Part shown: positions 11,018 through 23,205 of the stretch, one piece after another | Layout: each line of letters starts with the position of its first letter | Position numbering within the stretch: the stretch's first letter is position 1 | Assembly (NCBI GenBank): GCA_014607495.2 | Contig: CP053156.1 | Coordinates: 11,904,001-11,968,000, forward strand | Origin: Carposina sasakii | Lineage: Eukaryota; Arthropoda; Insecta; Lepidoptera; Carposinidae | Length of the DNA stretch: 64,000 nucleotides | Direction: 5' to 3' | Program-made: the position numbers and the translations under genes | Notes under the pieces: model-generated | Told to the model about the DNA's origin: nothing | The model's input: the letters and a program-made list of their open reading frames with translations, nothing else | Databases searched by the model: none

Positions 11018-14000
11018 TAGCTCTTTGTAAGCCACGTGTAACACGATTTAGGTACTACCTGCAAAAGCGCTCATATATAAGCTTAGGTACATAATAAGTA
11101 ATTATTCAGTAAATGAGGCAACTGTATTTTTTTATTTACATATTTTATCCATAGTAGATAAACCCAAAGATTACTTAACGGAATTTCGGTAAGAAAAATA
11201 AATTTATTAAGTCAAAACCGCCAGATTTCACAGCCTAGCCGTCCACTGCCGTACGTGGCGGGAATAATATTGTTGTAAACACGAGATGTGAATTATTAAA
11301 CAAGAATACCTACAATTTATTACAATTTTTTTTTTAATATTTTTTAATTTTTAATAATATTAAAAAAAAAATTGTAAGGAAATGTTTTAATTTATGTGAT
11401 TATAGTACTTAATGACTGTTTGTTGCCAAAATAAAAAAAAAAAATAAAAAAAAATAAAAACTGAAACCTTTAACGATTCATCTCACTGAGATAGGTACTG
11501 GCTGGTAGTATAATATAAATATGTGCTATGTTTACACCAGGGCTATAATTATAGGTAGTAATTAATTTTAATTGTGACAATTATAATGACCTATTAATGG
11601 ATCTGGAATTTATTTTAAGAATTTACCGTTCGGTAACATAATCGTTCGTATAGTATGTATGTATGTACGTACGTTATTCTAGAAACCAAACAGTCCTGAC
11701 CCCGTATCGGCGATTTTGTTGACAGTTAATAATAAGAAATACTCATTTAAACTAGATAAAAGGAGATGTGCTGCCAAATTTTTGTCAGGCAAGCCATTAT
11801 GCTACTTCCATTTGATAAAATCTATCAGATTTATCAATACCAGCAAATGTCAAAAATATAGCCTACTGATGCAGCTACAATGTGTTTAAAGTTAACCTAA
11901 ATTAAACAAAAAACAGAACATGCTTACGTTAAATTAAACGGCTCTCACTCTATTAAACGCTCTACATCCAAGAGCTTTCCTTTAACTAAACTTTAATTAC
12001 AAAATTTATCAAAGTTTCACAATCCACGTTAGTGTTTCTAAATTAACATAATCTAATTAATCTGGAATAGTTTAAACTAGACCAAATATAATTTGCTGCT
12101 ATAGCTGTATTTTAAAAATCATTGAACAAACAGACATACTCATGGAGTATTCCCAAAAATATTTTGTTCTGTCTGTTTGATAGCCAGACAGAACTGCTGG
12201 CTCGCATTTTACATTGTGGGGTCCAATGTAAAAGATCAGTGAAAGAGCTAGCCAGTCGACTCTTAGATCATGCCCGGAAGGAGATGCAGCTGATGTAATC
12301 TTTTTTTTTACAATTAGCTAGGCAAACATTTGTCCGCCATCGTGCCTGATGGTAAGCAAGATGCGGCCTAGGGTGGTACATGTTTGCCTAGAAAGTGCCT
12401 ATTCACTCTAGCTTTGAAGATACCAATATTCTAGTGCTCGGGAAATACATCGACATCTAATGAAGTCCCGCATCAGTACAGGCTAAGGATCAAGGATATA
12501 AATTATAAGCGTCGTAATGATAATATATATGTCGAAGCTATATCGTTGATGTGATCGTTATTATAAAATAGCCAAAATGTTATCACCACATCATAATAAT
12601 GACATTATTTCATGATACTAACCTAACCGATCATTTTATGAAATGACTATCAACAGAAGGAATTCCTATCAATATATAAACAGTTCTATTTCTAATAAGT
12701 CATCTAATGCCCGAGTTTTAAACGTATTCCTAAACCAAGAAAAAGACGCGACGGTCAGTGTAGCTTACGTAGCGCAGTATAAGTCAATGACAAGCTAAAA
12801 TTCGCCCCTCGTATACCGGTCACCCAGTGACGTGTTTATAGGTAGACGCGGGGTTTCATAATGAAATCTTTATAAAAAGTGGCACCAGTAAATCTATGTA
12901 AACGTGATAACTGCATTAGATTAGATTTTTAAACTTGAATCTTATGTAGTTACCATAAGACTCGACTTTGTCTGTATCAATTTATGACAATAGATGCCCA
13001 GCCATACAACTGAGCAGCTATTTGTCGTGTAATTTTTTGAGCGCTGTCACTGAATCTAGTTATAATTTATCTAAGTGGTCACCCGTACCACAACGACTCT
13101 ATTTTTCATCTAAGTAGTTTGGTTGTAAGCTCGTAGGCTGATTACATACATATACAATGCAATAGCAAAAAATGTGCAATTATCGCAATGCAATGGCAAA
13201 TTTAATATTGGTCGCTTTAAATTAATGTAAACTTTATAAGCGAAAGTTCTAAAATTTTTGCATTCGCATTGTTTTTGATATACGAGTATACAAAATTAGG
13301 GGACAGGTTGACCCAACTGCGTGAACTGCTCCAGAGATCTAGAGCTTAGATTCGGCTTAATCGTGAGAGTGTTCATCAAAATTATGACACAGTAGATTTT
13401 TTTTATTCAATAGCAATCAAGAAATTCTGTTCTGTTCTATGTGGTTTTGGTAGCAGAACTCGAAATAAGTTAAAAGCATCGAGCTATCGCTACTCCTTTA
13501 ATGGCACTAGCTCTGTAGATAAGACAACCGTTGCACCACCTCCTTTCTGTTCTTCCTTCATTTCCTAAACAGTCGGTCTCCAGAAATTAACATAACCTTA
13601 TTACCGGGCCACATGTGCTGTTTCCCATTTCGTACAACCATTTACAGTCAGGCCTTCTAGTTGACATTATTTTAGTATCAAACTGGGGTCGTATATTAGT
13701 TAACTTCCCTAATTTCTCAGGGATCCTGTATTCCAAATTGAGATGATGACTATGATTCATTTTAAATGTTATTTTATGCGTACTAAAATTAATGATCATA
13801 CCTATATTTAAATTACAATTTGTATTAGTGTAGCAATAAGCCTTAAAAGTTGGTGGGTAAATGAATTTTTGAGATGTGAAAATAAATAAATAATAATGAA
13901 AATTAGAACATCATCTGACCACCTGCATAATTTATTTATAGCAACTGATGATATATTCTTTATAAACATTACTATCATTACGAGTATAGATGAGAATATA

Positions 14001-14425
14001 AATAAGACGTTTGTATTGAACATTTTGGGAAAGTCTAAAATTGTGTTATCTCTAAAAGTTATCATCATAGCAAAGTTTTTGTTTCTTTTAATTTGAGATC
14101 TTTTGTTACAAATGCAAATAAAATATCTGTCATCCACATTGCGTTAAATTTTTTTGGCATGTAGATATTAATGACTCTAATTGTAGGTAATTGAGCTAAA
14201 ATCGAATCAGACAAATTTTGAAGAAAAATACAAATAGAATATCTAAGCCAGAGTCGTGAAGTAAAGAATAAAATCTGAATCAAATGTTTAGCACAGTCAT
14301 CATTCAGAACCACGTGCTACTTTGACAGGTACCCATCGCTAACAAATATTTATACAAAACTTAATTCAAAGGCATTGGTATAAGGTTTAGCTGTCTATGC
14401 ACTCGATGTAATAGTATGTTGGCTT
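11018..14425. other. Gene-poor stretch with short repeats
   Basis: Contains a poly-A/poly-T inverted repeat (11318-11376, arms ttacaattttttttt), a copy of repeat S (12195-12298) and a dispersed repeat at 12299-12480 (tgcctgatggtaagcaag). No coding frame with family motifs. The two 13.6-14.3 kb minus-strand frames are AT-rich and featureless. Confidence 0.55.
12299..12480 (+). repeat. Dispersed lepidopteran-type repeat
   Basis: Begins with a T-run and ttagctaggcaaacatttg, then cgtgcctgatggtaagcaag and aagtcccgcatcagtac. 'Cctgatggtaagca' is a phrase I know from common lepidopteran interspersed repeats. No second full copy in this window. Confidence 0.45.
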
Positions 14426-14429
14426 CTCA

Positions 14430-14693
14430 TAGTGGGGGGAAAGAGGCTCTTGCGCACGAAGCCAGCCAGTGTGACGCGATTGCTGTCAGCCAGCGGTTTT
14501 AACGGTTCAAAATTTCACAAATCGAACCGTAAAAGAACTGCTTTTTATCAAAAAGTGAAAGTGCAAGGATTTTGTGCAGTGAATAATTAATCCTGATACG
14601 GCTATCAGCAAGTCTACAGTGGAAGAAATGTGAGTGAAATCGTTTCAAGTCTCCGCGGTGTAGACACAGGCAATTTTTATTGCGCTCCCCGAG
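14430..14693 (+). promoter_or_regulatory. Candidate non-coding first exon / promoter
   Basis: A locally GC- and CpG-richer block in AT-rich surroundings. It lacks repeat matches in the window and has an A-rich, ATG-poor leader-like body (aaaagtgaaagtgcaagg). Two donor-like sites follow: aaat/gtgagt at about 14630 and gag/gtaggt at about 14693. This would fit a 5' UTR exon spliced to a distant coding exon, possibly the one at 40.5 kb on the same strand. No direct evidence of transcription. Confidence 0.3.
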
Positions 14694-14969
14694 GTAGGTA
14701 ATAGAGTTGATTTTTCTTTATGTGGTCGTTAAACAAACTTTCTTTTCAATGAAATTGGATAACTAGTACTGATTGATTGGTTTTTAGGTAAATTGTCTAC
14801 TATACAGTAGACCGTACCGTTTTCGATGTAAAGTTGGAGGTTATTTGAATGTATGTTTTATGTTCTTTGTATCTGTGTCAAGCGTCATACATAGTAATTA
14901 CATCCTTATAGCGGGCTTAGATTTAAGCAGGTGTCCAGTTATATGATATTGTGTTATTTTATATATTAA

Positions 14970-15108
14970 CTAGTTGACGGCCGTGACTTCATGCTTGTGT
15001 ATTGCAAAGTAAAACATAATGTCGAAATTTTCCGGGACAAAAATTGCGGCATAAAAAGTATACTATCTCAGTCTAGTAGATAGACGCAGTTACTTTCGCA
15101 TTTTTAGT
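14970..15108 (-). mobile_element. Lep1-type Helitron fragment, decayed
   Basis: CTAG at 14970-14973, then cggccgtgacttc and gtcgaaattttccggga on the plus strand, equivalent to the reverse complement of the Lep1 core. The far end is degenerate. Confidence 0.6.
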
Positions 15109-15523
15109 ATGGACTATGTGTTCCCCGTGACTCAACATCGAACTATAAATATGAGCAGTTCCCGAAAGGGAAGAAGGGTTGATTATTATTTTGGATGTTA
15201 TAAAGCAGTTCTCTTTTCTTTACTAATTCGGCAATCACAATACATCAAAAATATTATTACCTCCTCTATAACTTTGTGGAAACAATACTAACATGCTTAA
15301 ATCCACTCAAAACGCTATACATGCGTGCAGAGTAACTGAGAAATAAACAACTGAAACTATGTTATTATTATCATTCATAGCCATGAACATACTTACCTAC
15401 CTTTTAAAAAAAGTCTCTTAATCTAAAAAAAAAATCTTAAATATTTTCATAATTTAATAGTTTATGTTATGTATGAGCTCTACCCGAAAAGAGATAACTC
15501 CTTAGATTACTGTAATTACCTAA

Positions 15524-15963
15524 TGAATTTATTTATTTTGCTATCAGGCTAAACGTCCAAGCCATTAATAAAATAATCTAAAGTAAAAATAAAATGGGAG
15601 AATCATAAAACCACGTAAGCCAGCATCAAGTCCTAAACTCAAATTTAAAAATAAATAGGTTTTATCTCAACTACAGATCAAACTCATTACAAAAACGAGT
15701 TTTAAATTAGGAATACTATTAAAAGTCAATTTCGATTACCGAACGTTTCGGACGTAAGACGTTACACGTAACAGCGCGACTTCCTTGTTGTTGAAGGTTA
15801 AATCCGGATAGAAGGGATTAGATTTCAATTCGATACTAAACGGTATATCCGAATTTATTTATTTTGGTCGATAAAAAATAATCTAAAGTAAAAATAAAAT
15901 GGGAGAATCTCGCTGTAAACTCAAATTTAAAAATAAATAGCGTCAAACTCATTACAAAAACGA
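15524..15963 (+). repeat. Local direct duplication
   Basis: 15524-15698 recurs at 15851-15963 with gatting phrases aataatctaaagtaaaaat, aatgggagaatc, aactcaaatttaaaaataaa and caaactcattacaaaaacg. The downstream copy lacks three internal blocks. Non-coding. Confidence 0.85.
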
Positions 15964-17938
15964 GGTTTGTAGCTAAAGTTTTAGGTAGAGATTCAGAGGT
16001 TGTATGTTCTATGCTATATTATGAGAGTTCCGCATTTGTGGCATCTTATTGCGTTATTAGTTTGCAAATGGAATGTTTTAATTACGTCAAGAATAAAAAC
16101 CTTCAAATTCCATAGGCCATGATTTTCTAAACTGCTGAACTCGTTGGGTTCCTAATTAAAATCACCCTATGCCAATTTTTATACAATTCATTTATACTTG
16201 ATCCTGATATATTATATGTCGACTCAGGTATTTCAACAAATGAATTGGGCAAAAAGTCACAAAGTTTCACAATTTCCAACGGTCCTCGTCGGAACCTCGA
16301 GGATCAGGTACGCAAATAACGAGGGTGATTACGCTGAAACCTGTCAGCGCACCTGCTCCGTCTGAGACTGACCCAGTGAAGTGAAGAGATTAAAGTATTA
16401 AATTTACAATTTCTCACTTAAATTTTATACGGTTTAATAGTAGATACCTGTGGTTCAGTCGGCGTAAACTACTACAGATTACAAGAAAATGGAATGAGTT
16501 TAGGGGTCAAAAGTACAACCTTCTGGATTGGGGAGGTATTTTCTGAGATTCAACCAAATAGAAAAACTTTTCTGATGTATTACTTTAAAAAAACCAACTG
16601 CGTAAAAATGTTGACGCAGTATCACTACTAAAATTTATATAAATGATATGATATCCCTCAAGCTCAAATACGAAAGCCGTTTAGGAAAAACAACGAAAAA
16701 AATAAGGAGCTGGAGCAGTTGGGTAAATATAATTTGTATGTTAATTATGACCATGACTATAAATAAAGTAACAACACTTAAAGAAAACCTTGTTGAAAGG
16801 AATGCTCTTCCTAATCCCATATGAAGAAGATACAAACACTCACAAAGAATCTTTCAAAGTACGTTATTATAATGAAACTTATAATAGAGTTTGGTTTATT
16901 AGGGAAAGTATGAGATGTGTGGTATGAACAGTTAGGGATATTAAGACCAAAGTTTGTTTGATTAGTTAATAATAATGTACGTGTGTAATAGGTAGGTACA
17001 TGACGAAATTTCGAAGATGTTATCAAACAAATCAAGGGAAATTATTTTAAAAAATATATATCATAATATGGTATGGATCATTTATGTAGTTCAATCACTT
17101 TTGTAATTTTTAAAATCGAAACGCAATGACAGATTAAGTATTTTCGAGTAACTATTAGGCAAAAGACAAAATGGATATTTCTTCTCAGTTTTAACTCTTT
17201 TAAGTTTGCTTGAAATAGGCACTTTGGCTTTGACTTAATTAAAACAATCAATTGTACGGTTAATATTCTACTAAAATATGCATGGTCATTCCAAAAGCAT
17301 ATTTATTTACCTACGTATGCTTTGTTTACCACCATAAATGTGGCGTGAGTAGAAACTCAAAACTTTATGGTTGGTTAAATAAATAGGCTTTTCCAATACC
17401 ATTCTCATAATAAATGCGTGGATAAAATAAAGTTATGAAGCTAGTAACTTTCGATAAAAAAAATCATATATGCATTGCGCGAGTAGGTAAAGCCTCCTCC
17501 AGCAAATGTTCGTTGGTTGGTTAGCTGCAGCCAACCAATCAGTATCGAGGATTTTGTTTAAATTCTGAGCAATAACATTTGCTAGAGTCACGGATTAATG
17601 AATCGAGGCCAAATGATTATCTGCAATGAATAGAGTTGTTGCAAGGGGCCTTAATCTCTGGTAATGCTAAATCTATTTCAAATAGGAAAATAACGGAAAT
17701 TATTGTATGGACGTCTGTCAATGAACCTGTCCCGCTACTTACTGGTTCAGTGAAGCTTACGAAGTATTAAATTGCTATCTCTTCACTCAAAAATATATTT
17801 TAAGGCAATGACTATGCATTTCAGTTCATAGGCGTACAGCAATAATGCTATGTCATACCTCAAATACTTTGTGTACTTAACTATTCTATAATAATCTATC
17901 TATACCTACCTATCTATCATTAATAATCTTACTTCTTA
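15964..17938. other. No gene seen
   Basis: AT-rich. Short minus-strand frames at 16.6-17.0 kb have hydrophobic, low-complexity translations without motifs. Confidence 0.5.
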
Positions 17939-18170
17939 TCTTACTAATATTATAAACGCGAAAGTTTGTGAGTATGGATGGATGGATGTTTGTTACTCTT
18001 TCACGTAAAAACGACTAGAGCGATTTATATATAATTTGTCATGGAGTTAACTAACACCCTGAATTAACACATAGGCTACTTTTTATCCCGGGAAAATATT
18101 TTTATCCCGGATAATTTCAAATTTTGTTTTCTTTGTAGTCCACGCAGACAAATTCGCGGGCGTCCACTAG
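17939..18170 (+). mobile_element. Lep1-type Helitron, apparently complete
   Basis: Starts TCTTACTAATATTATAAACG, carries three ATGG units, two tatcccgg phrases and ends gcgggcgtccactag. The TC start and CTAG end fit Helitron termini. This is the clearest copy in the window. Confidence 0.85.
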
Positions 18171-18817
18171 TTGAAGTTAATACATTAAAAATCGTATTTG
18201 AAGGAAAATGCATTCAGGGCCCTTTGCAGTCGGAAACCTTGCTTTCCAGTATAATAGCGATCGATAGTAATTGAAATATTTAAAATGTCGTCTAACATAA
18301 ATACACCGCTTAATGTCTGGGGAAAATCAAAATACTCGTACCTAGCCAGGTTGAGAATATTTTATGACAACCTGTGTTTAGGACAATATATTTATTTCTG
18401 TTATACGTTTCTCATACCTTTTTTAGTCGAATACTTTACTCGCTGAAAAGCTCGCACTAAACCGGTTTTTTGTCATGACCAAATAGCTTCTTTTTGAATT
18501 TGATAAAAAAATACACTTTGGGGGAGGTCTATGTTAAGCAGCGGACTAGGTGGCTGAAATTATGAAACCTACAAATAATTTGTTAACTTATGATAGGTAC
18601 ACGTATTTACGAGTATTTCAAGAAAGATACTCATTCAACAAACCAAACCCTGAGCATGACCGAACGAATAAAACCCTCCCTAAAGGGGCCGATATCTAAT
18701 ACGTAAAAGCTTTTCACACCATATTCAAATTTGAGATGTATCCTAAAAATAACTTATTAGGTACTCGTATTTTAAAGCAGTAGCATGAAAGTGCGCACGT
18801 GTATCGTGAAAATAAAA

Positions 18818-19050
18818 TCCTACTAATACGAGTATTATAAACGCGAAAGTTTGTAAGTATGGATGGATGGAGGTTTGTTACTCTTTCACGTAAAAACGGC
18901 TGGAGAGATTTTAATAAAATTTGGTATGGAGTTAGCTGACACCCTGGATTACCACATAAGCTACTTTTTATCCCAAGAAAATATTTTTATTTCGGATAAT
19001 CTCGACATTTTGTTTTTTCTGCAGTCCACGCGGACGAAGTCGCTAAGTAG
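18818..19050 (+). mobile_element. Lep1-type Helitron, 3' end decayed
   Basis: Starts TCCTACTAATACG and parallels the 17.9 kb copy through gtccacgcggacgaag. The final CTAG region is replaced by cgctaagtag. Confidence 0.8.
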
Positions 19051-19104
19051 TAAATAAATAAATTCGTGCAATGATCCTATAATAAATTATATTTTTTACG
19101 TCAA

Positions 19105-19262
19105 TGTAGGTTTTCCCGCTTGACGGCACAATTACGACACGACCACGGCTACGACTCGGCTACTCGTCGTCTAGTGGAAAAACCGATTATAAAGGCCCAT
19201 TAGATGACGAAATATCGTAGTCGTGTCGTTGTCGTATCATTTAGTGGAAAAACAGAGATGAC
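19105..19262. repeat. Palindrome-rich repeat, tagacgacacg family
   Basis: Alternating motifs acgacacgac, gtcgtctagtgga and gtagtcgtgtcg fold on each other. The same motif pair (cactagacgacacga / tcgtctagtggaa) forms the core of the MITE at 47.8 kb. Confidence 0.6.
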
Positions 19263-20600
19263 CCAATGACAGAGGTGAATGGCGAGGGCTCATCATACAA
19301 TATTCTTCGCATTCGTCCGTACTTTAATTGTGTAGTAGTTTAAGCACGTCATCTAATAATTTTAACACTTAAGAAATGTGTTTATAAGGATTTACCATCT
19401 CCAATTAAATTCCAAGTAGTTACACCCGAATAATACTAACTAGCAAGTATAACTCAAAAGTAACTTTAAATTGCGTATGCGCGTAGGTACCTACGTTGTC
19501 CGCTGATTAGCGTTTATTCAGAGTGCATTTGAGATAAACTTTATTTAAGACTCTATTTGATAAATAGCTTACTCGATATTTACCTTGAAGGCGGTAAACA
19601 TGCATCACAAACATTGATAATATCCATATGAGTGACATTCATTGATTTTTTATTCTGATTATCACGGATATCAGAAAATTTGGCTTCAGTGCATAGACTT
19701 TTACAACCCTAAAAACAGATATTTTATCTTAGAAACTTCACCGAAAAAATATTTTATCCCTCAGCAGAATAACCCTCCTCAAATGTTCGATGAAAATAAA
19801 ACTGGAAGAAAAGGACACGATTTTATGAGGTAATTTATCTTATCTCAAGAACTATGGTGTTCGTGAGAAAGTGGCTACTTCCCATTTGGTAAACTTCCCA
19901 TTTCGTAAACCTCAAACTGTACCTACTAAAAAGTTGCGTTTGGTAAACATTATACATAAAGTTTGTATTTATGTTTGTTTGTCATCCAGCTATAAATGTA
20001 TTGCTGTAATCTTGTGTCCGACTGCCTTAATCTTAGTTATGTATTATAGAACAAGGCGACATCTTTAAATATTAAAATTAAGCTTGGTGGAAGTAGACAA
20101 AACAAAGTTTCAGTTCTAGATAAGAAACGTGGCTTTCATTTATTACTAGATAAGCAAATAACAGCCTTACGAGCTTGAAATGATTAATTAATTAGATGAT
20201 GTGCGGTTTAACGTAGGTAAATTCCAAAAACGAAGTCCTGCGGCATTTCATAAAAATAAATGAGACAGTGTTAGGGTTGCAAACACTAGCACCAATGTCT
20301 GACACCTTCGTAACTGAAACGAGATACAGCTGTTTATACATAAGCTAAGGTTTAGCATAGCCTTGAATAATGGTGGCATAAGGACAGTGACGTAAGAGAC
20401 AGCGAGAGAGTCGAAGGTGGAGTCTAACATTAAGTCTAGTGGCCCAGCAGTTGCAAACACTACAGCCTATTAAAAAACGAAAAAAATATTACCTGTACAA
20501 CCTATTCGTCTCATTTTATTATCTGGTATGCTGGGAGAAATCTCTTGCAGAGATAAGCACGCCTTTTTATTTTTTTTCCTGTTTTTACTGTAGTGTACAA
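19263..20600. other. No gene seen
   Basis: Two ~65-codon plus-strand frames at 19.64-20.07 kb show no motif or splice context. Confidence 0.45.
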
Positions 20601-20820
20601 TCTATACGTATATAATAAAATTGTAACGGATTGACGTTTGTGCACGCTAATCTCAGAAACGGCTGGATTGATTTCGATGTAGTTTTCACGAATATGTTGC
20701 AACAGGACCCACTTAACATGTAGGCTACTTTTTATCACGGGAAAATGTTTTTATCCCGGATAATTCCGACATTTTGTTTTTTCTGCAGGCCACGCGGACA
20801 GAGTCGCGAGCGTCCACTAG
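20601..20820 (+). mobile_element. Lep1-type Helitron fragment
   Basis: TCTATACGTATATAATAAAA start, gcacgctaatctcagaaac, the tatcccggataattccg core and a gcgtccactag end. Closest by eye to the 6.7 kb copy. Confidence 0.85.
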
Positions 20821-21242
20821 TAAAGAATAAGAATATGAAAGTACAGCACAAAAACCTTCTCTTCGTCAAATAAATTCACAATACAGTTAACAGTCTACTC
20901 ACGCAAGCGGAGTCACATAAAACAGCTAGAGGACTAGTAAACAAACTTTTATTCAACCAGTGTCCCCGGTCCATTACTACGTCAGCGGGTATTGGCTGGG
21001 TTTATATCCAGGATATAGTCGAAGTTTAGGGTTTCTCAATTTTATAAGGTACAGGTTACGTTTAGGAACAGCCATGAAGTTAATTATTAGTGGAGTTGCT
21101 AAAATGCAATGCAACGTCTATTTTTTTACGGATAGTGTTAGTTGCTATGCGGTAACTTCCTAAGTGTGAAATTCAGGCTCTTGGTAATCGTCAATCAATT
21201 AAGTATTGAATTGTATCAGACGTCACTATTCGGAAGTTCAAA

Positions 21243-21989
21243 TCTCTATTGAGGGATCGCCCGCCACCGGGCCCTATACCCTCCGCTGACCCTCGGATCT
21301 GCCTACTCATGATCACGAACACAAGACACTACAGTCGCAACGAGAAGCCAGATCCAAGCACCTAGCATGCAACCATAAATACATAGCTGCTAATCCGAAA
21401 ACCAATTAAAATTTTAATCGACATATGTTTCGCCAACACCCGTGGCATCATCAGGATTAGTTTTCCATGTTAGTTCTATCTACCGAACCAAATAACTAAC
21501 AACTAAAACCAATGTATTGCAAATCATTTTTATACCCTCAATCAAAATATAAAATAAAAAATGTTAATACCTACATATTAGTTTAGAAATGTAAAATTAT
21601 TATAGATAAATAAATATTAAAAATATACATTAGTTATTAATTGTTAAATTATTAGAAGAAAAATAAATTTATAAAAATATTAAATATATATAAAAAAGAC
21701 CATATCAAGGCTGTACGACAAAGTCATTACCTTTGTCCGATCCTATTGACTTTGACATTGACAGATTGCAGCCAAAACTGGGCTCGTGTTTACAAAATCT
21801 ATTTGATTATTTACCAAATTAATGCCTGAAAATTTTGCTTTCATAATTTCTAGTTTTTTTTTAAATAGACAGACGGATGCCTTTATCTGCAACATGTAGA
21901 ACTCTTAACTCATTATTATCTGCCAGGGAGTGGCCCGCCTGGAGTAAATGTTCGGCAAAGTTGGATTTATTAGGATTACCATTTCTAAA
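21243..21989 (-). repeat. PLE left arm (inverted 3' copy)
   Basis: Reverse complement of ORF positions 22755-22951 joined directly to 23206-23745. It lacks the 241-bp LINE insertion present in the right arm, so it preserves the pre-insertion sequence. In it the PLE frame would pass the insertion point and end roughly 20 codons later. The outer end reads ctctattgagggatcgcccg. Confidence 0.9.
21415..21459 (-). ncRNA. Hammerhead ribozyme motif, PLE left arm
   Basis: On the minus strand: UAAUC (helix I), CUGAUGA, a helix II with GCCA/UGGC around a 7-nt loop after one unpaired U, GAAAC, a very short helix III (ACAUAUGU), GUC, then GAUUA closing helix I. This is the type I layout with minimal helix III reported for Penelope-like elements. 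Cleavage would follow GUC. Activity is not shown. Confidence 0.85.
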
Positions 21990-21996
21990 TAAATAA

Positions 21997-23055
21997 TTTC
22001 TAAATAATCTAATAAATAAAATTAACAATAGTAAGATAAAATATTATTTTAGATATGTAGATGATGTTATCTTGTGTTGGACAGGCTCAGTGAGACAGTT
22101 TCATGTTTTTGTCAACAAAATTAATACCAAGCATGCCAAAATTAAATTCAAAATTGAAGAAGAAGTTAATAATAGCATAAATTTTTTGGATTTAACTATA
22201 TCAAGATTAGATAAATTTCATGATTTTGCTGTATACCGGAAACCTACCCATACAGATGTCACAATACCGGTTGATTCTTTCCACCCATGGCAACATAAAT
22301 TAGCGGCTTATAAGTCTATGATACATAGACTGGTAACTTTACCGCTTAACAATTACAATTATAATAAAGAATTTAATACCATTGTTCAAATTGCCAGATC
22401 TAATGGGTACAGTCCTCAATTAATTTATAATCTGGTCAATAAAAAGGAAAACATTTTGGTTAAACAAATGTTGTACCCTAAAGTTGATCAGATTCAAAAA
22501 CCATACACTGGTAGTTTGACATATTATGGAGGTTTTTCGGAAAAATTATCTAAATTATTTAAAAAAGAAGACATATTTGTGGCGTTTAGGACTTATAATT
22601 CATTACAAAAGTTAATTAACACAAAACAAAAGTTGGAACTTAAAAAGAAATCAGGTGTATACCAGTTGAAGTGTGATGAATGTGATGCTTGTTACATTGG
22701 ACAAACTGGTCGCAGTTTTAATGTTCGATACAAGGAACATATATCAGCTTTTAGAAATGGTAATCCTAATAAATCCAACTTTGCCGAACATTTACTCCAG
22801 GCGGGCCACTCCCTGGCAGATAATAATGAGTTAAGAGTTCTACATGTTGCAGATAAAGGCATCCGTCTGTCTATTTTAGAAAAACTAGAAATTATGAAAG
22901 CAAAATTTTCAGGCATTAATTTGGTAAATAATCAAATAGATTTTGTAAACAATTCAATTCAATTTTGTTTAATGGCCACTATTGTGTCGGGCACAATAAT
23001 TCCGCCAATGTCACGTAAGAGGAAAATACACGAAGGAGATTGGTCAGCAAAATGA
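21997..23055 (+). CDS. PLE reverse transcriptase / GIY-YIG endonuclease, 5'-truncated and 3'-altered
   Basis: The frame is open from 21997 and has no genuine start because the element is 5'-truncated. Residues near the beginning read KYYFRYVDDVILCW (22039-22074), the catalytic YVDD motif of Penelope-type RT. The RT thumb/linker region follows. From 22654 comes a GIY-YIG nuclease: GVYQLKC, then C-x2-C-x2-CYIGQTGR and VRYKEH, with the tyrosines, arginine and histidine expected for the family and the cysteine-rich insert typical of PLEs. No frameshift or stop occurs up to 22951. From there the last ~35 codons derive from an antisense LINE insertion, so the native C-terminus is replaced. Without the RT palm N-terminal half it cannot be autonomous. 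Confidence 0.92.
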   Translation, partial: FLNNLINKINNSKIKYYFRYVDDVILCWTGSVRQFHVFVNKINTKHAKIKFKIEEEVNNSINFLDLTISRLDKFHDFAVYRKPTHTDVTIPVDSFHPWQHKLAAYKSMIHRLVTLPLNNYNYNKEFNTIVQIARSNGYSPQLIYNLVNKKENILVKQMLYPKVDQIQKPYTGSLTYYGGFSEKLSKLFKKEDIFVAFRTYNSLQKLINTKQKLELKKKSGVYQLKCDECDACYIGQTGRSFNVRYKEHISAFRNGNPNKSNFAEHLLQAGHSLADNNELRVLHVADKGIRLSILEKLEIMKAKFSGINLVNNQIDFVNNSIQFCLMATIVSGTIIPPMSRKRKIHEGDWSAK

Positions 23056-23192
23056 AAAATAATTACATAAGACCAGATTGTACCTAAAACAAAAGAAAAC
23101 ACCACATTTATGTTAGTCAGACGTACACAAAATATAATTGTTAATATGACAGATAAATCTACTTTCAAATACAATACAAGTATATCTATATT
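22952..23192 (-). mobile_element. LINE 3'-end insertion into the PLE
   Basis: Flanked by the exact 13-bp repeat gattttgtaaaca (22939-22951, 23193-23205), present once in the uninterrupted left arm. On the minus strand it ends in an (ATTGA)n tail and matches 4063-4310 closely, so it is the same LINE family. Only ~240 bp of 3' UTR are retained. It arrived after the PLE arms were formed, or at least hit only one arm. Confidence 0.92.
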
Positions 23193-23205
23193 GATTTTGT
23201 AAACA

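Noticed and set aside
13808..14313. Minus-strand frames of 82-109 codons
   Set aside because: AT-driven hydrophobic translations without motifs or splice signals.
22665..22910. Stand-alone host GIY-YIG nuclease gene
   Set aside because: Preceded in frame by the YVDD RT motif and bounded by PLE terminal repeats; element-encoded.
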